Assembly: GCA_018296165.2 (NCBI GenBank)
Contig: JACKQL020000008.1
Coordinates: 310,001-374,000 of the forward strand
Direction: 5' to 3'
Length of the DNA: 64,000 nt
DNA from: Termitomyces sp. T153
Taxonomy: Eukaryota; Basidiomycota; Agaricomycetes; Agaricales; Lyophyllaceae
Notes under the pieces: generated by a model
Database searches by the model: none
Told to the model about the DNA's origin: nothing
Seen by the model: only the letters and a program-made list of their open reading frames with translations
Program-made: the position numbers and the translations under genes
Shown here: positions 20,141 to 32,156 of the stretch, piece by piece
Layout of the letters: the number at the start of each line of letters is the position of its first letter
How positions within the stretch are numbered: the stretch's first letter is position 1

Positions 20141-21460
20141 TGTAATAAAGTGTAATTGAGGCCTGTAATAAACCTAGTCATGTGATCTCCTTCTGTCTAA
20201 TTTGATAAAAGTCTCTGATTTCAAGAGTGGTCAAGCTAAAATGATATTCAATTGGCAGAGTTGATTTCCCACTCTTTTTCCCTATACATACTTTTCACTG
20301 GGCATCATGACACTCCATTGGAGAATCTCATTTGGGTGAACTTTGGAATCTGTATCCAGGGTAACAACAACAACAACAACAACAACAACAACCTCACCCC
20401 ACCCTGATTGCCAAATTGTTCAGCCACTCTATTTCAGTTCTTAAAGTCCCTTCAAATCTCATAGGAACCTCGTTACTAATAATTAGAATCCCCACTCTTC
20501 ATTTTCTGTCTTTAAACTTTGCCGCATAGAATTGCAGTCCTGTATTCCAACCAAACTTTCACTGCCTTTCCTTATATGTTATAGAGTTCCCTTACTATCC
20601 AGTCCTCTTCATTGTCTATCAAAGCTTTTGCTTCCCTTTAACTCCAAACCTCTGTGAAACAAAGTTTGATCCATTGATACGATCAATTGACGGCATCAAA
20701 ACTTACATTTTGCATCATCTGGAGCCCACCGCGAGGGCTTTTGTTACACAAAACTCACTTTTTGGATTTCCTTGAGGAAGTCCGAATTACTTGATTCTTC
20801 TTTGTTCCCATAAATAACTGTATCCATACTTGATCCCAACTCTAACCTTATTTCTGTATATCTTCTTTTCTTCCCACAGCTACTGTTCCATACTGTTGCA
20901 ATGTCTACTGACATCACAGAAATACAGACTCCATCATTGCCAATTTCTTGTATGCCTAGGACCCTGCCTACCCCATCTACACCAAGGTCAAGAGTTCTGC
21001 CATATACCCTGCATACACCCAAAACTGGCTTGAGACCATGCACACCTGAGGCCAACTAAAATTCCAATGACAATGCCCAGTTTAGTCCAGCTCTAATCCT
21101 GAAAGAAAATCAGCTGATTGTTTGGGATTGCATTTCTAATGTACCTACTGACACTCCTATGTCTCTGGTCAGGGACCTCCTACAAAGGCTCAGCTAGGAC
21201 CCTCTTTATGACTACTTTGTAGACATTCTCTTAGTGGTCTCACCATTCAGCAATAGATGCTCCAACATATCTTGTGCCTGCTATGTGGAGCTAAGGTATG
21301 GTAGCATGGAGGCATTGGCTGAGCCAAGGGCAGATCTCCTTGAAAATGTCTGTAAGCAATTGCAAAGGCCAGGCCCAACTGAATAGTCTAGTGGAGTGCT
21401 AGCAGGAAAGGGCATAGCAATAAATGACTGTCATGTCACCTGCTGGACTTATATCCCAGT
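20141..21460. other. Repetitive CpG-poor sequence, no intact gene
   Basis: Apart from the AAC run and a few CpG near 20470-20740, this is CpG-poor like the elements on either side. A few short frames exist (20744-21055 minus). It may include the 5' part of the non-LTR element that follows. Confidence 0.35.
20363..20392. repeat. (AAC)10 microsatellite
   Basis: A perfect run of about ten AAC triplets between a CpG-poor block and the LINE region. Confidence 0.95.
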
Positions 21461-22421
21461 GTGACCAACCATAGTGGTATTCCTCCAGCTAATCTCCCTA
21501 TTCTCAAGGAACACATTGAAAAACAGGGCTTCTGTGTAGTCTCCATATTCATGTCATATGGCAGTGCTCAGGTTACATTTCTTCTCCCAGCTGACACTGA
21601 CAGCTTTATAGCTCTAGGCTTAATCACCATTCCATCTAAAGTCTCAAAGCACCTGGCAAGGATTGAACCACTCAAGGACATCCCAATCAAGAGGCTGTTT
21701 GAATTGGTGGTCTCCAGATTGAGAAACTGGGATCAGATGGAGAGGTAAGATTGAACACTGGGCTTAGAGAACTGTGCAAAAGTTTCAGATTGGGTGTCAA
21801 ACTACTGATCTCAACACTGATCTCTTTATCTTCTCCATAGGGACCTGGTCCAACACACTAAAAATTCTCAAAGCTGAAGAGTCCTTTTGGAAGACATTCT
21901 CCAACACTATTAGCCCACTCCACCAACTATGGGATTACAACAATAACCATACTTGCAAAACCTTGGGTGATCAGGTTTCTAAGGGTGCTGACTAAATTTC
22001 TAGCACAGTCAAAGCTATGGCAGCAGAAATCTGTGAGCTCAAGGGGGAAGTCCAATCAGTACAATTCAAGCTAGATGATACAATTGCATCTTGAACCAAA
22101 CTTATTGATCATATTATGTCCCTTAACCAAGGCCTACATACAACTCAACAAGCCTTGCTGGTTCAGGGCTGCAAAGAGAAGATTTGTTTATGCATTATTA
22201 AGCTTAAGTCTCAAATTGGCAGTTTACAAGTTCTGCTTCTGTTTCTAGTTGATCAACAAAGGAGGGAGGAGATTCAAGAGATGCTTAATAGCTTTAGCAC
22301 CAAGATTGAACTCAAGAGGAAGGAATTAACAACAATGTCCAACCAATTTGCCAGCATCATTGGTGTTTCACCAGCTTCTCTAGCACTCCTGGCTCCACCT
22401 CCACTTCAACAACTATGCTGA
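21461..22421 (+). pseudogene. LINE 1 ORF1-like region (coiled-coil type)
   Basis: Open pieces at 21461-21748, 21774-21995 and 22116-22421 follow one another in compatible order, with stops between them. The last two are rich in Leu, Lys, Glu and Gln (TVKAMAAEICELKGEVQSVQ, EEIQEMLNSFSTKIELKRKE), as expected for a coiled coil. No RNA-binding motif is recognisable. Assignment as ORF1 rests on its position before the endonuclease. Confidence 0.45.
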
Positions 22422-22439
22422 TGTGCTCATATGCTGCCT

Positions 22440-23600
22440 AGCTGCCATGCAGGAAACCAAAAAAAAAGAAGACCTATACACTGGCAACCAGATAGGGTAG
22501 CTGGCAATAGGAAGTAATGGGGGTGAGTCAATAACCATCCCAGAAAGCAAGAGCTAATAGATGTGAAGTGAGATAGAGGAGTCAAGTGAGAAATGTGCTA
22601 TTGCTAGCCTAAGTTGCTAGATGGTAACAAAAGGTTGCTAAGTTAGTGAGTAATGGAAGGAAACAGGGTTGGAGACAAAAGAGTTGCTAATGAGAGAGAT
22701 AAGTCACTAGTAAAGGGGAACTAAGCAATAGAAAGGATGTGGAGAACAGGAAATAAGTGAAATTATATAAACTGGGGGATGAACATAAACTAGTCACTAG
22801 CCACAGTTGCTAGCATTGCTAAGTCACAAAACACTAAGAGTACCCACAGTCAGCACTCACACTAGATCCAATATGAGGTTGTCAAGACTTGTCACTAAGT
22901 TGTTAGCTATAACATGAGGGAGCAATAAGAGAAATCTGAAGCTGGTAAGCTGAGAGCTAATGAAGGGAACAATACTCTGTTGTTGGTTGATTTTGTCTCT
23001 ATGTACAGGCAGTATTTATACTGTTTGTAGGTCTAGTATTTAGAAAGGAAATGTTGGTTGCTGCCAGCAATGGCATCTGCCAAAGTGCTCCTAATATATA
23101 CTAGATGTCAGTATGTAAACCAGGTATTTGTATGCAATGTCAACAAGATGTACAATAAATGTCAGTAACAATAAAAGAGCATACCTAACATCAATATCTG
23201 AAGTGTAGATGCTGTTCAAGTAAGTTTGTAAGCAAGACAAGAAAAATGATAAGTAAGGGATTACATGGTCTTTAATATATCCATTTTTGAAAAGTATTGT
23301 TGCTAGGTAATGTCACTAAGGAAGGTCTTGGCCTTGTTGTTCCAGATCCAAAGGCTAGGCTCCTCATGATAAAGCTCATGATCCAGCAGTCTCATGGTTC
23401 CTAAAATTCCATGCAATCCAGCAGTCTCATGGTTGCTAAAATCCCATGCAATGGCTACATTGTTCCAGACTCTGGAGCTAGATTCCACATGATGAAGTTT
23501 CATGGCTTGTACATACTTGTGCTATGTCCACATCAGGTGCTGCCCAGATAAGATAGTCCTAGATGTCAATAACAGTGCCCAGCAACAATTAGGTCTTATT
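22440..23600. other. GTTGCTAG/AGTCACTAG-rich non-coding stretch with a small local duplication
   Basis: The words TTGCTAG, GTTGCTAA and AGTCACTAG recur about a dozen times between 22540 and 22900. No frame is meaningful. At about 23380-23450 a unit of roughly 37 bases containing CCAGCAGTCTCATGGTT is present twice, with a few differences. It may be a separate insertion between ORF1 and ORF2 of the LINE. Confidence 0.4.
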
Positions 23601-24239
23601 AATGCACACATCCCCTTCAGCAACCACTACCCATACCCAAAAGAAGTGTAGGACTCAAGACACTGTCACTAGATCTCACATTGCTGAACTCTCCACTTCT
23701 GTGTCTCAATTAGAGGATGTGGACATGGTATGTTCACCTCATGCCATTCTCTCTTTTTCATCTGTTGATAACATGGCTACCCTGACTATCAGACCCATGA
23801 TCAATGAAGATCACCTAATGTCTATTAGTGTCATGGCCTTAAGGGCCTTGCATGATGTGCCTAGGGTTGTTCAGAGGTGTTGCTCTCATAGTCACTTTTG
23901 TCATCATGTTATGCCATCTTTCCCTGCTTTCTTGGACTTTAGAAATCTTACTTCAATTTACTTTGATACATGTACCTCTTCATGACCTCAATGCCCTCCT
24001 CAGTTACCATGCTATACCATGCCTAACATGTCTATTGCAGATCCAACTCTGAGCCTTTCAATATCAGCCTGTCCAAAGGATGGCATTATTTTTCATTTTC
24101 CTCTACTTCTTTCATCCTACTTTCACATCATTATGAGCTGTGCTTTGCTCCTTTGCTTGTCCTTCATGTGCTGCATGATATTGTTTATAATGCTATTTTT
24201 GACTCTCCTCAGCCTTGTTTCTGCCTGCCCTGCATCTGC

Positions 24240-27200
24240 ACAGGCTCAGGTTTCAATATGCACCCTCAACATTAATGGTCTGGTTAGCCCAATCAAATTG
24301 GCCTTGGTGGGTTCCATGATGGCTAAAATTGCCCCTCAATTTTTTGCTATTTCAGAAACAAAAACCAGGTCCTATGCTGGGGCTAAACTCTCTCTCTTGA
24401 ACTACAAAATTGTTAAGGAGAATGGCATCCCATGCTCAGCTCATCATGCCAAATAAAGTGTTATACTGGGGGTCAGAAAAAATATTCAAGTTAGTTCTTG
24501 CATTCAACTTCTTCATCCCTCTATGCATGGCCATGTCATTGCAGTAAATGTAGTTATTGCTTGTTCATCTCTCTCTTTCATGACCCATCATATATTTCCT
24601 GTATATGCTCCATGCAATCTAAGACTGGGTAATCTTTTACAAGGTTTCTGGCCTCATTTGATGGATATAGTGCAGCATACCACATCATCTTGGTCCCTCT
24701 TTGGGGATTTAAACACAATGGTTTCTCCTGTTGAGAGCATGCTAATGAGGATGTCTTCAGGACTGGACTAGTCACATATTGCACACTAACAAAGGTAGCA
24801 GTATTATTGATAGGGTCATCTCATCCTCTGCTATGTTGGAGAACAGCAAGATAGAAACTGACCACATGTGGATTCCAGGAACCAAACATAGGGCTGTAGT
24901 GGCCAAACTCATCCTAAAATCAACCTTCCTAAACTAAAGTCAGTCATCCCAACCTTGACCCAACCTCAAGTTTGCAGCTGCAACTTCCCCTCCCCTCCCC
25001 CCCAAATCAAGTACCCTGCAAAAATTGACAAACAGAAATTCACCATCTTTGCTGAAGCTGTTGATTGCTTTGTCAATGCCAATGATGCCTCCTTTCCTTC
25101 TGAAGTCACCAATGATGAGTTTTACATCAATAGGTATAATAAACTCACTGTCATCATTGAACAGGCAGCCATCAACACTTTTGAAAGACCCAAACCATTC
25201 AAAACACAAGTACCAATGGTCACATCACCCAAAATCTGCTGCATGATTTCCAGGATTCATCATGTGGGAGGTGCCATTGCCTTGTCTAAAGGTATACTAG
25301 GCTCCTTCTCTTTTGGCTCTTGCAGAGCCCTTGAATCCCTGTGGTCTGCTTACAAATCTGCAACCCTTTGTCCTAGTTGCACTTTCACAGAGTATCTCAT
25401 CAGCATCAGAAAATAGTATTATTTGAATCTTTATGCTGCAAGAAAGTCAGAGATCTGGAATAGTACAAAACATCATGACTTGGGCAGAATAAGTAGAGTG
25501 TTAGCAAGGGGCTCATCCAAAAAACTCATGGGTGGTTCCTTGTCCTTTGTCTCACTCCCTACAGTGCTTTTATCTACCTCTGGCATAATTGAAATAGAAC
25601 CCAAAACGGTTGCTGAACTAACAAGACAATACTTCATAGATATCTACAAATGCACCCCTTCTCCCAACAAACCAAAACTGTGGATGAATACCCCATCTGT
25701 AATAGAGGTTTGGAATTGGGTCATTCAAGAACCCTTTCAATGGCCACCTGCTGCAACCCTCACAAAGTTTAGGGCTATGCTCAGAAAAGAGAATCCTCAC
25801 TTGTCCCCAGAACTTGATGGCTGAAAAAAGTGGTGCATCAAAAATCTCTTTAATTGAGTCTTATGCTTGGTCCTAGACTTGCATAATCATTCTGTCTTGA
25901 ATGCTTGCTTCCCAGGGAATGTGAAGGACACCCACCTCACCTATTTCCACAAGAGAGGCATTTGCACAGAGCTCACTAACTGGAGAGTGCTACTCATTTC
26001 AAATTTCCTCACAAACTCTCCCATGTCTTGGCTGAACTACAAGCTCTTGCCTTATGTGGCATGTATGGGTATAATTCCCCAAGCCCAAGTCAGACCCAAC
26101 CTGGCATACAAACAAGAAATCTAATGAGCTTCCTTAGCAACCTCAAGACATGGAGTCATTGCAACAAGAAAATGGTTTACCTTCTAAAGTTTGATCAGAT
26201 GAAAGTGTTTGATTCCTGTCTCCTTATGGGTTCTATGATGCCTGTAGTGCTTATGACCTACCCTCTTCCATCTGCAAACTCAATATGGCTGCCCAACACA
26301 GTAACAGGTGCTTTCCTTGCACAGCCTTTGGCATTGCCCCACAATTGTTGTCATGGTATCACTAAGCATTAAGCAGGGTGGACCATTATTGCCCTTTAAA
26401 GCCACAATAATGAGCAGTATAGGTCATTATTACCTAGATGACATATCTTTTACTGATCCTGACACTGTAGTGATTCAAAGCATGTCCAGTCTGGCTGGCA
26501 ATCCTCACTTACCAGTCAATACTTGCACTCTCACTTTGTCTATGACAGAGGCCACTGATGACAGCTTCATTGTCACTCTTTCTCATCAGGCATTAAGCCA
26601 CTTTATCCTAGAGATGGAACATTTCCAATTTATGTACAACTGGCTCACCTCATGGAAGAAAACCACTGCACACATTTTGAACACCTTGGTCCCTCTACCT
26701 GACACCCTCTTGTTCCTATCAATAATGAATAGCCCAGGCATTGACCCTTGGATAGTTGTGGAGAAGGAAGTCCTAGTATCAAAAGATGAGTTCAGTTTTC
26801 TCCATACCCAGGTTGACAATTCCTGATCTAGCTTTGCAGAACCTGTCAACATTGTGGACTCTTTTGTATTCTCACCTTCTCCATGCACACTTCCTTCACT
26901 CTCATTCACAAAATTGTCACACAAAATGTGATCTTATGGTGTCAGGCCTTACTGTTCTTGCAGCTGATCTTGCAAACTGATGCTGTCAGACTGGATCAAT
27001 GGCTCACTCAGCATGTACATGAATTGCTGAGGTTTCCTTCTTTCCATTGCATCAACTGATCACTCTACTGTTTGATCTAAGAGGATTTGATTTCCCTTCC
27101 ATTGCAAAAATAAATGCCAGGATAGCTGTTGACAGCCTTATTCAGGATCTCAATCATCACATCCCTGCATACTGCAGCATAGCAAACATTATTCTTCCTG

Positions 27201-28784
27201 ACTGGTCCTGTCAAATAAATGGTTGCCACTCCCCATTAAATAGGCATGAACTGTGGTGTACCTTCACTCAATTTTTAGGCAGCATTCCATCCATGTGGGC
27301 TATCACTCAGGAGCATTTTGGGTGGAGCTAGGTTTATCTTCAGGACTGACTGATGCTAGCCACCTCCTTTGGGGCTAGTGCTCACTATCATATGTGTTCA
27401 CTTCATCCAAACATGACTCACAGTCTCTGAGCACAGTAAATGGACACACATTGCACTCCATTCACTCATTGGGGTACTGTTTATTGAGAGATGTATGACT
27501 CTGAGCAACAAATCAGGCTGGCAACACAACATTTGTAGTGACTTCTAAGCCACTTGAGAAGCTATTGCTTGCTCAACTTAAAAATTGGAAAGTTTTCAAA
27601 GATGCTTGTGCTAACATTTGTCTAGATTCCTTGTATGCTGGCCAGACCAAGCTACTGCAACCAAATGACCTAAGAAGTAAGGTGGCCAAGACTTATCTAG
27701 AAACCCTGATTGCAAACAACTGCCTATAGTGGAGGCCTTGAACTCAGGGCACTGGGGAACAGGCAGATCCATGGTTCCCCCTTCTTCTGGTATGTTAGAT
27801 GACAAATTGGCCATGGCAGTGGTAAATGACTAGAAGTCAGTATCCTTAATAAGTGGTCAGAATGTTTCCATTTTGCACAGGGAACTGATTGGCCTCATTG
27901 CCAGCTTAATCATCTCTTAGTCAACCTGCCTGGATGGAATTATATTTTCTGATCACCTAAACTCCATAAGAATGATAGAAGATTACTACACCAAATTGGA
28001 AATGGGACCAAAACTTTGACAAATGAATGCTCAGTCATGTTACCACTGGCTATTCTCTCTACTTGACTGAAATCCCAGAACTATTTGTTACACTAAAGGC
28101 CATTCATCTAGCAGCTCAATTTCAACCATCCTCAACAACTCTGAAGATCATCACATGGTCCTAGCTCAAATGAACCCAAACACCCCCTATGCACCCATCC
28201 CTACCTTTTTCATGAATGCATACACTCTTTACTCACCTCAAGCCAGTTGAATTTAGAGCAACATGTGCAGCCTCATTGATTGTATATACTTGCTATGCAT
28301 TGCTACCCACCCAGAACATTTGTCTGGTTTACACCTCTGTTGACTGATATACAACCAAACTCCTCCACCAGAACTCCCCTACCTATGCACCTCTTCTTAT
28401 AACCTGGCTGTGGTTCAACTTTATGCTTGGGCAGGTCAACTCCCTATAGCATACTGTCTCCACTCTAGAAGAAAGATCAACTCTCAGTTGTGTCAATTTG
28501 GCTGCTTATCTGCTCATGAAGACAACCACCATATCTTTATCAAATGCCCACACTTTGCCAACATGCAGAGAGAAGCATTGGTGGAGGTAGTCCACTTGAT
28601 CAGGAAGAGATCATCTGATTTTATAGAGAGTGGGTCCATGTCCATTGCAGTGGCACAGAGAGTGATACACACAGCTGAGTATCTCTTCTCTGATGCATGC
28701 TCATCTTGGCCACTACACTTTACTGCTTACTATCTAGGTCAAATACCTAGTGTTCTGTGCCTCATTAACAAGTCTGACCCCTAA
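24240..28784 (+). pseudogene. LINE 1 ORF2: endonuclease, reverse transcriptase, terminal Cys/His motif
   Basis: The endonuclease start reads VSICTLNINGL, then FAISETKTRS and SLFGDLNTM. These match the N, E and D blocks of apurinic-type endonucleases. Reverse transcriptase pieces include NPHLSPELDG (with TGA after it), LTYFHKRGICTELTNWRVLL, KTVYLLKFDQMK-like VYLLKFDQMKVFDSC, and ITKQGGPL-type SIKQGGPLLPF. The AADD-type box is represented by HYYLDDIS. The C-terminal part has CQFGCLSAHEDNHHIFIKCP, a CCHC-like motif usual at the end of this class. More than ten stops and several frameshifts make it inactive. Many stops fit loss of CGA or CAG/CAA codons. Confidence 0.75.
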
Positions 28785-29629
28785 CTCAGCTTGCCACCCT
28801 TTCCTCACATGAAGATAACAAGCTGCCTACTTTGCATCAACATGGCACACATCTGCAAATTGCCTGGCAGGCTGCATTTGGGGACATGTTCAATGGTTGG
28901 CTGCTTACAACCACAGCCCTTGATTGCTTATACACCTTTTCCTTTCTTCCTTAACATATTACAATATACTTCTCTGGCAAGTGGTGGCAAGCTTTCTTCA
29001 CAGGGGTTTTGATGCTACTACATTTGCACCTTTCATAGTTGTTCCTTTTCATTATTCCTTCTCTTATGACTTGGTCTACCAAGGCATTCACTTGTGAATT
29101 GTCCTTAGCTACTATATATAGCAGAGGTAGATATCTGAAATTGTAACATTGTAACATCCTCTAGGATCATTTTGATGAATGCAAATGGTCCAACTTCCAG
29201 ATAATTTGGGACAGGTCCAAATCATGCTTGCACATTGGCCCTTGACCTCTGCAGGTCTCCACTTCTACCCTGGAATGGAAGAGTCATTGCAGAAGACTGC
29301 CTAGGCCAGCCACAGCTGGTCTGATAGAAGTGGCTGCTGATACAATGTTGTCACACCATTGGGAACATAATAAAACACCAGAAGTCAAAACAAACAATTA
29401 TTAAGGCTGAAAACTGTAAGCCTCCTGGTAAAACAAGTTCCAGCAACATTATCCCTTTCAAATACACCAGAAGAAATACAGAACAGGATAGGACAAGGAC
29501 TATACTAGACTATACACTCAATAATAGTCCAATCACTGTAATGGGAGGGGAAGCATGGGACTGGCAAAAGCACCTGAGTGGCATCAATTCTGGCAAGATC
29601 TAGATCCAATCTAAGAATAACCAGATTGG

Positions 29630-29910
29630 AATGTTGACTGAAAGGAGGTAATGAATGGAATGAAGGGAAGGGAAAGGAACATGAATGGAATGAATGAGAA
29701 TGAAGGGAATGAAGGGAAGGGAAAGAATATGAATGAAATGCAGGGAAGGGAAAGGAAGATGAATGGAAGAATATAAAATGAATAAAGGAAGATGAATGGA
29801 ATGAATAGGAGGGAACAGTGGAATGGAAGAACCTGAATGGGGAAGAATAGGAATGGAAGAAATACAAAGGAGGAGGAGATAAATGGGGCAAATGGGAACT
29901 AAGAATGCAA
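29630..29910. repeat. Degenerate GGAATG/GAAGGGAAGG purine-strand repeat
   Basis: For about 280 bases the plus strand is almost all A and G with scattered T. It is built from GAATGGAATG, GAATGAA and GAAGGGAAGGGAAAGGAA words in irregular order. The complementary strand is pyrimidine-rich and gives spurious Ser/Phe/Pro frames. Confidence 0.85.
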
Positions 29911-30129
29911 AAGAGGAATGATGGCACCAGGAACTGGCCTGTGGCACTGAAACAGGCATACCAAAAGGGGGAATTAGAATAACAGTTATAAATAAGGGGC
30001 TGGAAAGTATGGAACCAAAAGTCACATGTAGGGGGTGGTCTGTGCACTAAAGAAAGAGGTATAAATAGCCCAAGTAGAGTAGCAAATAGACAGGCAATTA
30101 ATAGGCAAAGGCTTGGTGGTTCCCAGGAA

Positions 30130-30585
30130 GTGAATCACTTAGGCTGGAGTTTATTGAAACCCCTCTGCATTCAGAATAGAAATATTTTGAAAGTAAACCA
30201 CCTCAACTTCAAGCATTTATCAAGACATCAGTGTGGAATTGGAGTAGACTTCCTAAGTCTTCAAGAAAGCCCCAGAAGTATCAGTATTACTCTAACCCAG
30301 TACTACACTGCTAGCAGCCCTCCTGGCATTACCACACACTCTCTACCCATGCCATCAAGTAACATGGCAAGTTCTACTCATTTATATGGAGCAACAAGCA
30401 TTGTTCCATTCAACAAAAGTTCAGCATCAGCACCAAATACCTGGTCCTTGATGGTTATAATAGTGCCCATTGAGGAAGGTGAATGTTCAAATTTTAATGT
30501 TCTGATTGTAACCAGTGGCAGTGACCTTCACATAGCACAAGTCAAAACTGGTTTGACTTCAAAAAATGTAATGATGTCATTATAG
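30130..30585 (+). CDS. Hypothetical 151-codon ORF in repetitive DNA
   Basis: A frame from ATG at 30130 to TAG at 30585. The middle is rich in Ser, Thr and Pro; the end reads SGSDLHIAQVKTGLTSKN. No domain, signal peptide or neighbour gives a function, and the surroundings are transposon-like. It may be a chance frame or part of an unknown element. Confidence 0.2.
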   Translation: MNHLGWSLLKPLCIQNRNILKVNHLNFKHLSRHQCGIGVDFLSLQESPRSISITLTQYYTASSPPGITTHSLPMPSSNMASSTHLYGATSIVPFNKSSASAPNTWSLMVIIVPIEEGECSNFNVLIVTSGSDLHIAQVKTGLTSKNVMMSL

Positions 30586-32156
30586 TTCTTGCAGCTTATA
30601 TTGCATGTATCACAAGTCAAAACCAGTCATGATTCTGAGCTACAAGTATGCAAATAAGATAATGCCTTACATAATGTAATAAGTATTAAATATCATGTGG
30701 CACTGCTATATAATGTAATAAGGAGGTCTATAAGACACTCCATTACAAAATGCAATCCAAGGCATTTACCCTTTCTCTGTGGCCAACCAAGCAATCAACA
30801 ACTTCTTCTACCTTGTGCATCATGACACTGCATGCTAGAGAGGGGGTGATGTCAGGGGACTGCTTGTTTCCAGCACTCAGTCTCATTTTCCATATATACT
30901 CTCCAGCTTCCCCTGTATTAGACAGCAAATCCTACTGTTTGAATACCTCCCAATTTAGAATTCATTTTGTTTGACCTTGCCTTTCGGTACCAACTCAAGG
31001 TACAACCAGCTTTTGTTGCTGTCTTTGCTAAAATCTAGAGTCCTTGTTGCCTTTGCCAACTTTGCCAACATTCTATTTGTCTTTCACTACTTTTGTTTGC
31101 TACATCAGCAACTTTGTCACTAAAACACATTGTTATTGCCATTGTTGCCCCTTTGATATTTGCTACTGTCCACATTAGGGACATTTTAGGGTTTATATCA
31201 AACTAAGTTCATCACTCTTTTCATTAGTTACTTTCACTAACAAGTGACCAGGACCTTGTGCAACTCAAAGCACTCAGAACTAGTCTATTCTTTCTACCTG
31301 TTCTACAGATAGTGGACATCAGCAGCAGCCACCTTTGATGCAGAAGGAGAATGTTGGAATGGGTCAGACATGATGTTAGCTAGCAATGGAGAATCAAGAC
31401 AAGACAAGAAATAGACGAGAGGTCACAAGAAACAAAATGTTCAATCAGAGAGATAAACAGTGATCTAGAGCTTGAAGAGTTGCCTCCAGTCATACAGAAA
31501 GGTACCAGCTGTCCTACAAGAGAACACTCATAACTTGCTGGCCTATATCTGACAAACTGATGGACTGTGTAAGGAGCATCAAAAGCAATCCAAATGAGAG
31601 GATGCAACTCGATTCATACCTGATGGACTGTGTAAGGCTAAATCCATCATAGTCAGATACATACAATCTACTGAAGGAAAATAACACGTGTATTCACAGC
31701 CTCACAAGCAGTCCACATGAGAGAATGCAATTGAGGCTGGATGACATGTCGGGCGGCGAAGGCTAATTGCCCAAACACACGTGATCACACAATCAGTCGA
31801 CAGTAATCTAATCTCATCGCTTTCTACGGGGCGCATAGCCACCAATATCTGGCCTCCCTTCAATCATGATGGTTCTAATTTTGATGATTGCATAACGTAG
31901 TTTCTTGTGTCCTTTGACTTTCCCCCTTTGACTCAGTGAAAGTCGTCCTCTCCCTCCAACGTAGTAAATTCCTTAGGAGGTTCAGGACGCACGATGGATT
32001 CCCCAATCTTATCTTCTGATTACATCTAATCTGCTGCCGAAAATGAAATGATGTGGGGTAATACAATTTTTTCTAGTCTCATTTGCCCGTCTACAGTTTG
32101 CCCATGTATTCTCAAATTCTGCGAAAGTCGGGCCTGTAGTTCAGCCCTTATCTCAC

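Larger units (their letters stand above)
21461..28784 (+). mobile_element. Decayed non-LTR (LINE) retrotransposon 1
   Basis: This is a plus-strand element with an ORF1-like zone (21461-22421), an apurinic endonuclease-like start (from 24240), reverse transcriptase blocks (25.4-26.5 kb) and a C-terminal Cys/His motif near 28.5 kb. The order ORF1, EN, RT, terminal zinc motif is that of Tad1-like fungal LINEs. Stops and frameshifts occur throughout and CpG is nearly absent. Both ends are unclear. Confidence 0.75.
28785..32156. other. Unclassified repetitive sequence between LINE 1 and the potassium channel gene
   Basis: Mostly CpG-poor up to about 31.6 kb, then host-like with CpG from about 31.7 kb. 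It contains the purine-rich tract at 29.63-29.91 kb and one longer frame at 30130-30585. It also holds a duplicated TGATGGACTGTGTAAGG segment (31557-31577 and 31621-31638), with an associated CAATCCAAATGAGAG-like repeat that recurs near 31710. The last 400 bases presumably include the channel gene's promoter. No other gene was recognised. Confidence 0.4.

Noticed and set aside
20170..20178. CTAG followed by T as a possible Helitron 3' terminus
   Set aside because: No hairpin is visible just upstream, and the inverted copy does not end at the matching point, so it is probably chance.
29505..30047. 180-codon Ser/Phe/Pro-rich minus-strand frame
   Set aside because: It is the complement of the GAATG/GAAGG purine tract; its low-complexity composition explains the lack of stops.
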